A DNA stretch of 64,000 nt from Pleurodeles waltl (taxonomy: Eukaryota > Chordata > Amphibia > Caudata > Salamandridae): the NCBI RefSeq assembly GCF_031143425.1, contig NC_090450.1:216763442-216827441 (forward strand). Direction: 5' to 3'. Both the position numbers and the translations under genes were made by a program. How positions within the stretch are numbered: position 1 is the first letter of the stretch; every line of letters begins with the position of its first letter. Positions 45,352-55,965 of the stretch are shown here, piece after piece. Below the pieces are notes generated by a model. The model saw only the letters and a list, made by a program, of their open reading frames with translations, had not been told where the DNA came from and made no database searches.

Positions 45352-48332
45352 TTACACTTCTAATGAAGCTGTTAACACACATTCTTCTTCATCCAATCCC
45401 TCACTCTTTAATTCCTCATTCAATCCATCCTGACTGTGAAGTGTAAACTGCTGTATCATGTGATTTCTCTGATGTAACTTTTGACCTGTGTTCTGCTGAG
45501 GAAGCATCATCTGCTGCTGTGCCATTGGAGCTTGAGGTATCTGTGTTTGTTGCTTTGGCATCGTTTGCATTTGAGGATGCATTTGCTGTGACTGTGGTAC
45601 CTGAAAATGTGGCAACTTTATCTGTTACATCTGTTGGGGACTTTGCATTTTAGGAGGAATCTGCATTTGATTATTCATATTCTGGACATTTTAATTAGAA
45701 CCCCTTATCTTCCGTCCTCCCAAATGTGGAAAAAGACTGTTTTCATTCATCTGTGTAACAACATCTTCCTGTACTATCACTGGACACTCCTTTTTCCAAT
45801 GCACGAGGCCCCCACAAGCGTGACAAGGTAACATCCTTTTCATTGTCTGCATATCACCTGGATTAACAATAGTATTCAAATCGACACCACGGTTTCTATT
45901 TCCATTTCCACCATGACCTCTGCCTCTTGCCTGATACCGATTTTGAATCATCTGCATGTTTCCCTGTTGACGTCAAATCCCTGCATTCCTGACTGTGCAG
46001 CTTTCATCTGCATCACCATTGCCTTTTCCTTCAATTTCTTCTGCTTCATTTCAATTTCATCACTACAGTATTTAGGAAACTGTAATACTGCATAAACCAG
46101 TTTTGCTTGCCAGCAAATCAAATGACTCTTAAGCATCCGGCTAATTTCAGGTCTCAACCCTTCAACAAATCTGAACACAAAATGGATCATGTCTTTGGGC
46201 TTAATTTTTTCTGGAACACTGTAATGTTTAAATGATTGCAACTACCTCTCATAATACGCATCTCTTTTGCTTTCTGAGATGTCCTATTGATTCTCTGCCA
46301 ATCAATACTTTTAGGGAAAATTCAAGACTTCAATCACCTTGCAACAATACTTCGTTACATCAGGAGATGGTGCATCTGTACTTGGATCTCGTGGGAGCTC
46401 TCTTGTTGGCCGGTTCTTTTGAATTCCACCCACTAATCTGCTAGAGCCACTATTTCTAACAAGGTATTCAAATCCTCCCACGGGAATTTTGCAAGCTTCA
46501 CAAATCTGCTGGTACCATTCCATTGGTTTCTTTCTCAATATGAGGTAGTCATTTTTAAATGACACAATGTCACTCCTGCTCCAAGGGACATGTACATAAT
46601 TCCCTCCAGGAATTTCTGTTGTAGGTAATATCTTTACTGGACTATCACTCTGCTACACATCAACACTTAAATTTGCTGACTCCTTTTTCTTCTGATCTCT
46701 TTTCTTTACCTATCTACCTTTCCATTTATCTAATGCTCTCCATGTTTGATTATTCTGAATTAATTCCTATATATGAATTTTCAGTCCCTGTATTCTCATG
46801 TTCTCAATATCTTAGAATCAAATTCTGACCTATAACTTATTTTCAGTGGCTTACACATAAAGCACAACTCATCTTCATTATATGTGTCAATTCTATTTAA
46901 CTCAAGTGTTCCCTCAATCATTTCATTCAATTCTAATTTAAGTCTTGCCTGGTTCAATGATTTGCTCCCTTCAGCAATTGTTTTTGCTCCACTTATTTTT
47001 TCTAGCCAGTCTGTTAACTGCTGAGCTGTCAAACCTTGTAATGAGATATTATTATTTACATTGGTCACATTCTGTGGAGTTATACATGGAATCTCTGGCG
47101 TCATCAGAAACTAATTTGAATTCAAATCTGACTTTCCCAAATTCTTTGAAGTCCTGGGATGATTTAAGTCAATCAGTGTACCTGTCCTGTCAAAAGTCTT
47201 ATCCATTGGAGACACGACTCTTGCAGTAACATTGAATCCCTCAATTTTTGCATTTGAATTAAAGACTCTGTACATTACTCTCATTATTTTACTGGGCAAA
47301 CAATAGTACAACAGGACCAATAGTAACAGGTTCTGTTAATGCTTCTGGATTTGATTGAACCTTCTGACTTCTTGAGTAAATTACTCCAGAATTCTGACCT
47401 ATCAGAATTGAAGAATTTGACTGTGATATTGTCACAGGTATATATGCCGGCATTGTCTGAACTTGCACTGGAGCCATTGAACTGGGTATAGACTCCATCC
47501 GAACCATCACTGAGCTATGGTAAATCTGTGATGTCTGTGATGATGGAACCACTGGTTCTGTCATGCTTGGTGCTTACATCAGGAATTGTAGGATAAACTA
47601 TAGGCAGCTCAACCTGAGTCATAGGTGTGTGAGTTATTGTGATAGTTGGAACGTTAGTTGCAACCTGTGCTAAACTGTGCATTACTAAAACTGGTACTGC
47701 TGCACTTGGACCAGTACGAATACTTTGACTTATCTCTTGTGCTGCATATGGTGGAGGATGACTTCTCCAAAACTGCATTATAAATTCATCATCATCTGAG
47801 TCATCGTCGTAAGTCAATGATTTCTTAGTCTCATTTGACTTTGTCTCTCCTTCTTCAGAAGAGTCCTTATTCTTTTTTTTTGCCTCTTGTCTGACACTGC
47901 TCTCCTTCTCTTATGTAACTGCAGGAAATATTTTAATTCCCTGTAAAGTTTCAGTTCTCCAAAATTTCTGCTCATTTTCCCACCTTGCCTCAACTTTTCT
48001 CATTTTCCTTTAAAATGTTATTTTCTCTTGTTGTCTGGCCACTAACTCATAAATGGCTAAAGCTTCAAATTGTGCTGGGCTCGGAGGAGATTTTGATTCA
48101 TACAGCACTCTCCTCAAATTCTCTAAAATTCTCATGTTAAAAGTTCCATAGGCTAAGCTCCCTTCCTTCTCTGTAATATTGCACCATTGTTTCAACCAAA
48201 TACATGTTGCAGTACCTTTCTCTTCAATTATGATGTATGCAGGAGTGCTTTCTGGTGGGCAATTTCTTCTACTCTAACTGTGATTAAATCATCTCCCTTT
48301 AACACACTCTTTAAAGCTTTGAAAAATGCCAT
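45352..48332 (-). pseudogene. ERV gag remnant
   Basis: Probable start ATG at 48,332-48,330, giving Met-Ala-Phe-Phe rather than the Met-Gly needed for myristoylation. A matrix-like region lies at 48,195-48,010, a PPPY late-domain motif in 47,817-47,515 (about 47,740), capsid pieces at 47,104-45,948, and one zinc knuckle, CHACGGLVHWKKEC (CX2CX4HX4C), in 45,957-45,691. A Gln/Met/Pro-rich segment follows (45,615-45,352) before protease. One knuckle and PPPY fit gammaretrovirus-like gag. Many stops and frameshifts are present. Confidence 0.75.
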
Positions 48333-48349
48333 CTTAACTTTAATCGAGC

Positions 48350-49290
48350 TTAAAACTACAATTTAAATTTAAAACAGGAAGCAATTCAACCCCAAAACAC
48401 TTTTTGGTTGCTTCTCTCAACCAACAGTGCTTCACGGTTGTCCACCAATCCGTTCGCAGCTCCTTCTCACCAACCAACCTATCCAAGTGCGGACCTAATG
48501 ACGTCACACTCACACACACATTGGCTGACAAAGTCTTGTGGACTTCTCTTGCAAACTCCAAAACTGAATGCAAAATATTGCGTGCCCCAAAGAAAAATCA
48601 ACACACCAACTTGTCTGCTTACTACAGGTATGGAAGACAATCACTTTGAAAGCTTCACGAATATTTAGATGGCAGCTTTTAGCTCTGACAACTACTCATT
48701 CGATCTTTGCTTTTTCTGATTTGCAAGTAAATTTCGACCAGCAAATTTCACCCTTGACCACCTCCTTGTGTATTCAGGAGTCACCAATATTTGTCAAACT
48801 ACCACTCCCTTTAACACACAATCTAGAAATACTATTTGTCAACCACGCCCGACTGTCCAATTAAACAAACAAGTTACAAAACAACAACCAAGTGTCTCCT
48901 ACACATGAACAATACTCCAGAGTCTTAGACCATGAAGGGTCCATATACCAACAACCACATGTGCAATTTCTTGAGCACAAAGCACCACACCCAATTGAAT
49001 TACGACTTCTTCCCTAAATATACCCTTTGGAGTACGCACACTCCCTAACAAACTGCATTGGAGTATGCAAACTCCCTATTGCTCACAAACATCACAATTC
49101 ACCTGACATTTCCTAAATCACTGCAAGCGCAAACCCTGTCCCAAATGCAAACCACACTAGAAACACTGGGAACATCTCCAAAAAGCATTGGCAAAACCAC
49201 ATTTCAACAAGCACTGGTAAAAAGAAATCTCCAAATTCTTTCTAAATGACATATAAGTATTAAACAGGACATTTCCCTTCTAATGAGATG
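48350..49290 (-). other. ERV 5' leader
   Basis: About 940 bases between the primer-binding site and the gag start. The half nearest the LTR (48,880-49,290) is conserved with the relic at 8,660-8,957, which identifies the two as one family. It should contain the splice donor and packaging region; I cannot pinpoint either. Confidence 0.55.
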
Positions 49291-49309
49291 AAACCATCCT
49301 CTGTTACCA
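49291..49309 (-). other. ERV primer-binding site, initiator tRNA-Met type
   Basis: Plus strand AAACCATCCTCTGTTACCA equals the 3' end of vertebrate initiator tRNA-Met (AAACCATCCTCTGCTACCA) at 18 of 19 positions. It sits four bases from the LTR edge, exactly where the primer must bind. The related relic has the same site at 8,958-8,977. Confidence 0.8.
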
Positions 49310-49313
49310 AAAT

Positions 49314-50854
49314 TGTGGGTGTGTCCTGCCTTACATTCCATTTGATAATTTATTTATAGGATGGCATGTATAGAGTAGCCACCAATTACCCTTAGAGGTC
49401 GACACAAATCTATGGACTCAGATAGGGGTGTGATAACATCCTAGTAATCAACATTAAAAATATCAAATCAATAAACTTCACTTTCAAATTTTAGAGTCAG
49501 TAATTTATATGCACCATGACCCATGTGGCCATGAATCACCACACCAATTTATTAAAGTTTAAAAATGTCTTGCCCTTTAGATTAACAATGCTAATATCAC
49601 GTAAATTAAACACAAGACCAAATGCTATAAGTACAGGTACAATACAGGCTGTCCAAATCTTCAAAAGAATCTTAACTTAGAATATTTATCACTAAACATT
49701 CATGAACCACCATGCAGAATAACAACAATGACAATTAAATGATAGACACAGAATGCAATCAGTTATCGCGGATTCATTTTTTACAGCCAATTTACATAAA
49801 ACAGTTGAATTTAGATTTTGACATCCTTAACTATTACTCTAATTCGATAAGCATGTTTGGGCTTCATGCAAAGAGAAAAGAAGACAAAAATAACTTGGAA
49901 AGCATCCAACTATGGCGCAAACAAAAAATAGCAGTACGATTTTCTAAGGAGTGAAAACATACAAATCTGTGACATAATAACATAATAGGGAACATTTCAG
50001 TAATGCTTGGCCTTAATGCATCTGAACTGACAGAATCATGGACAAAGAGCTAAGGAAAAACAGTATCACATCATTTCATTAGCGTAGAAAAAGAAACTCT
50101 GAACTTACATCATCTAGGTTTTGCTATATTAAATCCTAGAATGCAACTAACTAGAACGCCATTGATCAGCCTATGGGGTGGTTTACGTTATAACCAATAA
50201 AAATGATTTCACATTTCAGAAGTATCTTTTCTTCATTTCCTGCATTCATGATTGGCTCACCTTCTCTCATTGCAGTCACCAATTTCTGCAGTAGAATACA
50301 ATTGTTGCAGGTTACGCATGAGAACTGAAGACTATTGTTTCTGTGCACACATTATCTCATCCCAGGAAGACAGACAGAAAGTTACAACATAAAAACATAA
50401 CTTTTCCACAGTGTACGGGCTACACAGGATATTGAGGTCAGCAGGAGGTCAGCCATATGTGAAATATGAACATTGAGCTTCTAAAAACTGCTGAGATAGA
50501 AAACATTTCACAAGCTTTTAAAGTGTAGAATTAGCTTTAGACTTTCTCATGCAGGCCCATATTTAATAAAGCATTTAATTTCGCATTTAAACCAAGTAAT
50601 AGTTTAATTCAATTACATTAGTATTCATATTAGTCCATATTAATATAGTATAAAACATTACTACTTTAATCATTGTTATTCATTGTTAAACATGTTTTGT
50701 TTATGGTGTTTGCCATCTTTACCACTTTACACAGTGTACAGTTTAAACACACATTAATTTCAAAATAGACTTTTAATACACACTTTATTCTTTTAATTAG
50801 TACTTTGATACTTTGATACTTCAAAATTATATTAATTAACTTGCTCTAGAACAT
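49314..50854 (-). mobile_element. ERV 5' LTR (1.54 kb)
   Basis: Continuous counterpart of the three left LTR pieces. TG...CA ends on either strand: plus-strand TGTGGGTGTGTCC at 49,314 and ...CTCTAGAACA at 50,854. Flanking bases CAAC (13,405-13,408) and TAAC (50,855-50,858) look like a 4-base target duplication with one mismatch. Moderate divergence from the left LTR suggests an old insertion. Confidence 0.9.
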
Positions 50855-52172
50855 AACTAATCCCACAATAGCCACTTTTTACCTGGTTCCAAAAGTGCAT
50901 GAAAACTGCCGGAAGGACCAATAGCTTTGGCTATAGGCATCCTTTTGGAGAGAACATCGATCTATGTGGATCATTTTCTATTCACGTTTGTGGAGCAAAA
51001 AGAATCAATAATATCCCATGGGAGACTTACACACTTGGAAGCAGAAAGCCACTGAGAGCCAGCCCTTTCGAACTGTTTGAATGTAATGTAATGTTATTGG
51101 ACATCACTAAGTTCTGTCTCGATGAGAATGTCTATTTGATGGGAAATTGTATAGGCAACTTCAGGGTACTGTTGTGGCACATGCTTCATCCCCAGCTACA
51201 CCAATTTAGTAATGGGCTGGTGAGAGGAAGATGTGTCCATGGACCCTGAAATGGAGAAATTCTTCAAGTATGTAATTGTTTGGTTACGCTATATAGATGG
51301 CCTCTTTCTCATCTGGGATGGGACGGAGGAGAATCTGAGAGTTTACGAACTGTCTCAGTAGGAATAAGTTAAATATCACCTTCACTACTTCTCAAGAGCG
51401 AGATAGATTTTTTGGACATCCATAAAGAGGTGGGAGGAGGCAAACTTAGTACTTCACAATTCAGGAAGGAAACAGCAGCAGAGAACATGGTACTGCATGT
51501 TGCTAGTAGTCACCAGAAACATATGAAGTGGTACATCCCATATGTGGATCTCAGAAGAAAAAAGAGGAATCGCAGCATATAGGCCACATTTATGGAAGCA
51601 CAGGATGAACTGGTCAAAAGGTTCAGGGCCAGAGGGTTCCCCATGGGGGCTTTCAGTACAGCCATAACCAAGGCAGAAATCATAGATAGGGAAAGTCTGT
51701 TGTACAGAACCAACTGGAGATAGGAGGAGGTTTTGGAAACTACCCACAAAACAGTGAGTGTCATTATGACCTATAATACAGACTCCAGGAAGGTGAATGA
51801 TATTCTCACTAAGAATTGGGACATCCTTGGAAACAAACCCCCAATCAGGAAGTATGTGAGGAAAGTACCAAGAGTCACCTGCAAGGGAAGAAGGAACTTA
51901 AGGGACATGTTAGTGCACAGCCACTATCAACAACAAGCATAGCAACTTGGCTGGGCACAAAGGCCCCGGGTTTCTCCCCTCTTAGACATGTAAGGCCTGT
52001 AAACATAGCTTTTCTAGAACATATGAAGTTCCCTTTCAAGAAAAGCTGTATAAAATATGACACTACGTACCAAATACGTAGTATATTGTACTGAGTGTTC
52101 TTGCCCCCTCAGATATGTGGGGAGTACTATTTTTCCAGTGAAAAAGCATGTTGTAGAAGATAAAAATACTTA
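50855..52172 (+). pseudogene. Penelope-like element, RT core and GIY-YIG start
   Basis: Continues the PLE cut at 13,408: 'NPTIATFYLVPKVHEN' is the family's start-of-RT block. Near 51,285 'RYIDGLFLIWDGTEENL' is the palm motif, with the second catalytic Asp changed to Gly. It is followed by 'MTYNTDSRKVNDILTKNWDI' and 'RRNLRDMLVHSHY', characteristic RT-tail motifs. At 52,094-52,150 'ECSCPLRYVGST' matches the end of the first strand/turn of a GIY-YIG endonuclease. The element is truncated there by Harbinger copy 2. Numerous stops; non-functional. Confidence 0.8.
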
Positions 52173-52329
52173 GGCGGTCATTATGAACACAGCGGTAAAC
52201 ACTGCCGACCACCGTGGCGGTGGTGAACAGAAGGGCACCGTTGGCGGTGAATACAAACCTGCCATATAATGAACTAAAATTCCACACCCCGCCAAATATC
52301 ACCAGACCACCAGTCACCGCCAGGCCCTT

Positions 52330-53900
52330 GCACCCTCCAAACATCCACCCTTCACAGAAAGGGAGGTAAGGACCATGGTGGACAAGATCCTGAAGGTGGG
52401 GCCATAAATATTCGGAGCTCAGGTGCAGCACACACCCCTCGCAAGGAAGATGGAGCTATGGCAGACCATTGTCAACAGGGTCAATGCAGTGGGACACCAT
52501 CCACGCACCAGGGACGACATCCGCAAGAGATGGAATGACCTGCGGGGGAAGGTCAGGGCCATGGCATCCAGGCACCACATTGCAGTCCAAAAGACTGGGG
52601 GAGGACCGCCACCAACACCACCCGAATACACAGACTGGGAGGAAAAGGTACTGGCCATCTTGCACCCTGAGGGACTCACTGGACTCACTGGAGGAATGGA
52701 TTTGGGTAGGTCGTCTACATTTACCCCATATACACCATAACTGTAATGCATGCACCACCCCACCCCACCAACACCCACCAGGGCCAATACCCCACCCAAG
52801 CCACAGCCACTGAATCCTCCCCGCTACATGACCACAAACCCACTAACAGGCCCACATCCCTCCCCCTGTGCACAGCCACCTACCCCTGCAAGGATTCACA
52901 ATGGCACTACACCACCCACAATGCAACTCTACACCATAAGCACAATGCAGTCAAAACCTCTCAAAGGCACCCTGCATGGCCCCAAAAAGTTACACCAGCA
53001 CAAAACAGCCCAGCCCTGTGCACCCCATCCGTTCATGCATTTGTCTATATCCCCCAACAGGCACCACCACCCATGCTACCCTCACGGACGGGACAAGGAG
53101 TGCCAGTGGCCTCCATGGAGACAGAGGCACCTCACAGGACACTGGGGAAGGATCCCTGGAAACAGATGAGCAGGCTGGCCCCTCACCCAGTTCTGGACTG
53201 TCACCATGCAGTAGCCCCACCCAGGATACCACTGACACCCCTACCACCCAGGTAAGAACAGCAGCCCGGGCAAGCGTCCCCACACCAGTGTATCCAGGCC
53301 ACAGACTGGTGGAACACAGGTACAGAGGCCACAGTCTCCCCCTACCAACAGGCCAGAAGACGAGGGCCCCAGTACAAGTGGTTCCCCCAGACCTGTGCAG
53401 GGGACACAGGCACAGGGGGCTAGGGCAAGTGCTAGGGCCTCAGTGGGTCAGGGGGGAGGCACAGGATGGATGCAGCAGTCCAGAACATGATTTCTGAGGT
53501 ATTGGGGGCCTACCAGCATACCCATGACAGGTTGGAACAGATAGTATCCACCCTGGAGCACAGTCAGAGGATGCAGCAGGAACACCACTAAGAGGCCATG
53601 GAGCAGTGGAAACAGCACAACGCCACAATGGCCAGCACAGCAGGAGCACTGCTGCAGCTGGTACAAACCGAGTCTGCGACCCACACAGGACAGGAGGCTC
53701 CCACTGCAGCACCGGACACAGACAGGACAATGACACCATCAGCAGCAACATCCCAGGGACTACCCTGAGAGGAAACCCAAGGGCCAACCATGTCATCCCC
53801 TCAAGGTCAACAGCAGGCGCCCAAACAGACCCTCAGGCCAAGATATGGGACTGGAACCCCTGCCAAAAACAAGGCCCCCTCCAATCTACACAGCAACCAT
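52330..53900 (+). pseudogene. Harbinger SANT/Myb-like protein 1, copy 2
   Basis: The frame 'FTEREVRTMVDKILKVGP' is followed by one in-frame stop (TAA near 52,405) and then an uninterrupted SANT-like segment 52,423-52,740 with 'ARKMELWQTIVNRVNAVG' and 'RKRWNDLRGKVRAM'. A GGTAGG/GGTAAG-type donor (about 52,705) ends the DNA-binding exon. Downstream exons (about 53,060-53,270, after CCCAACAG, and 53,400-53,800) carry Ser/Thr/Pro-rich and helical 'QMEQ'-like parts in shifted frames. The SANT segment is the best preserved of the two copies. Confidence 0.75.
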
Positions 53901-54066
53901 CCCACATAAGCAACCACCACACAGTGCTAATAAGCAACATGAACTAATGTAAGCATTGATGGACCCATCAATCCTACCAACAAGGCTGCCACTATGTTGG
54001 CATTGGGGACAATCACCCATGACCAACTGCCATCACTGTAAATTGCACTATTCACTCCCTGCCACC

Positions 54067-54072
54067 AATAAA
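54067..54072 (+). terminator. Poly(A) signal for SANT gene 1, copy 2
   Basis: AATAAA downstream of SANT gene 1, facing the transposase poly(A) signal at 54,154 across about 80 bases. The two genes are convergent. Confidence 0.5.
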
Positions 54073-54153
54073 ACACATATCACACCTGTAACACTGTCCC
54101 CTGTCATAATATGTGAACAAAGTTAAGTATGGATGCAACTAGCTGATAACCAC

Positions 54154-54159
54154 TTTATT
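54154..54159 (-). terminator. Poly(A) signal for transposase, copy 2
   Basis: Minus-strand AATAAA about 180 bases beyond the transposase C-terminal exon. Confidence 0.5.
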
Positions 54160-54333
54160 GGCAATGTTTTGCATGAAAGGACTCCTATGTGCCTAAATTT
54201 GCCCCCAAAATAAATGCACTAAATTGTATTTGGTACCATGCAGACCTGGACCCAGTTTCAAATAGAAGATCCAACCCCCCCCCAGATGACAAACCACACT
54301 GACAGTATGTGTCACAAACCCCAATGTCAGCCC

Positions 54334-55350
54334 TTAGTCCCACATAGTTACTGGAAGTCGAGTTGTATCAGTTGTGTCCTGGAATTGACATCTTCCCGTT
54401 CGTCCCTCATCATCATCATCACTGTCCTCACCTCTCTGAGGAAGCTGGTCAGGACATACATTATCCTCCACCTCCAAGAGGGGTATAGAATGTCTCACAG
54501 CCACGTTGTGCAGCATGCAGCAGGCCACCACTATTCTACACACCTTTTCAGGCCCATAGGCCAGGGAAACACCAGAGATATGTAGACAATGAAATCTAGC
54601 CTTCAGGGGACCATTGTGTGCTCTTATCACCCTCCTAGTACGTCCATGGGCCTCATTATAATTCCTCTCTGCATCCGTCCCTGGACTCCTCACTGGTGTC
54701 AGGAGCCAACGCAAGTTGGGATAGCCAGAATCACCTAGAAAAAGGTGCAATACAGAGTAGTCATTGTCAAGCCTCTGAGTCAGACAGCCTGTCTGTCTGC
54801 TAGGTGTCAGTTAGTGACAGAAACACTTACCTATGATCCGCCCTCTCTCCTCTTGTAGTTGTTCCATCTTCTGTGGCACACTACTGTTCCTCAGCACAAA
54901 GGAATCATGGACTGAACCTGGGACAATGGCATTCACATGTGAGATGTACTGGTCTGCAGTACATACCAATTGGATGTTCATGGAATTAAAGTTCTTTCTG
55001 TTACTGTACACCTGTTCACTGACTCTTGGGGGTATGATCGGTATGTGGTTGCCATCTATGGCACCGATCACATGGGGAATGTTTGCAAACACATAGAAGT
55101 CCGACTTGATGGCAGGGAGGTCGGTACTTTGGGGAAACCTCACATAGGACTGCAGGTGTCGTACAAATGCATTTAGAAATCTTGTCAGTACCATGCTGAA
55201 CATTGGCTGTGAAAATCCAGCATCCATGCCCACTGTCACTTGAAATGAGCCCGTGGCCAGGAAATGGAGTGCGGAGAGCACCTGCACTGTAGTAGGGAAG
55301 GCATGCTGATTACGATTTCCCGGAGTTAGTGCAGGATCCAATAGTTGCAT
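54334..55350 (-). pseudogene. Harbinger DDE transposase, copy 2, catalytic Glu lost
   Basis: Exon 1 (55,350-54,811, no frameshift) contains 'TVQVLSALHFLATGSFQ', the first Asp in 'HVIGAIDGNHIPIIPP' and 'GSVHDSFVLRNSS'. An intron follows (about 54,835 to 54,735), then exon 2 with the second Asp in 'GDSGYPNLRWLLTP'. At the third site copy 1 reads RRVIERTFG but this copy reads RRVIRAHNG, so the catalytic Glu is gone. The N-terminal region upstream (55,440-55,350; 'MYRPLVDM', 'RQIIINYRL') is in another frame. Inactive on both counts. Confidence 0.85.
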
Positions 55351-55965
55351 GGGTGAGTCTGTAATTGATTATGATCTGACGCTCCACCATGGTCCGCATA
55401 TCCACAAGTGGTCTGTACATCGATGGTGCTCTTCCTTGCCACAAGGGTCAGTACCTAGGAGGGATTTTAAACATGTGTGAGGGACACACATACATAGGCA
55501 CACATTTTCATTAATTGGGCACTGCATACTTGATTGTAGGGACTCATAAGTTAGATGTGCTTGACAGATCTTCATCTACACCTTAATGAGGGAACAGTGT
55601 TTGTCATGTGTGATGTTTTTAAATGGACACATGCATAGGTGCTTTAAGTGAAAAATAGTGCCTGCATATTTCTTTTTTTATAGATGCGTAGTTAATGTCA
55701 AAATGTCTGCCCCCTATAATACAGAACTGTCGTTGTGGAAGTGACCTTATATCGCTAGCGTAACAGCGTAAGGCAGTGTTTCCCGCCATTCCCACCATCA
55801 TTGGTTATCATGGATGCCAATGGGGAATCCTGGCATATCATGATCGCCGGTGACGGTGCACACCACCGCGGTACGCATGCAAATTCGGCATCCCAACTTC
55901 ACTTGACTCCCTGATCTCGTGCAAACAGGTACTCCACTGTGTGTACTGCTGTGTCCTGCCTCTGG

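Noticed and set aside
49314..50854. Independent solo LTR rather than the 5' LTR of the provirus
   Set aside because: The primer-binding site abuts it, the gag leader follows, and the left LTR with polypurine tract matches it.
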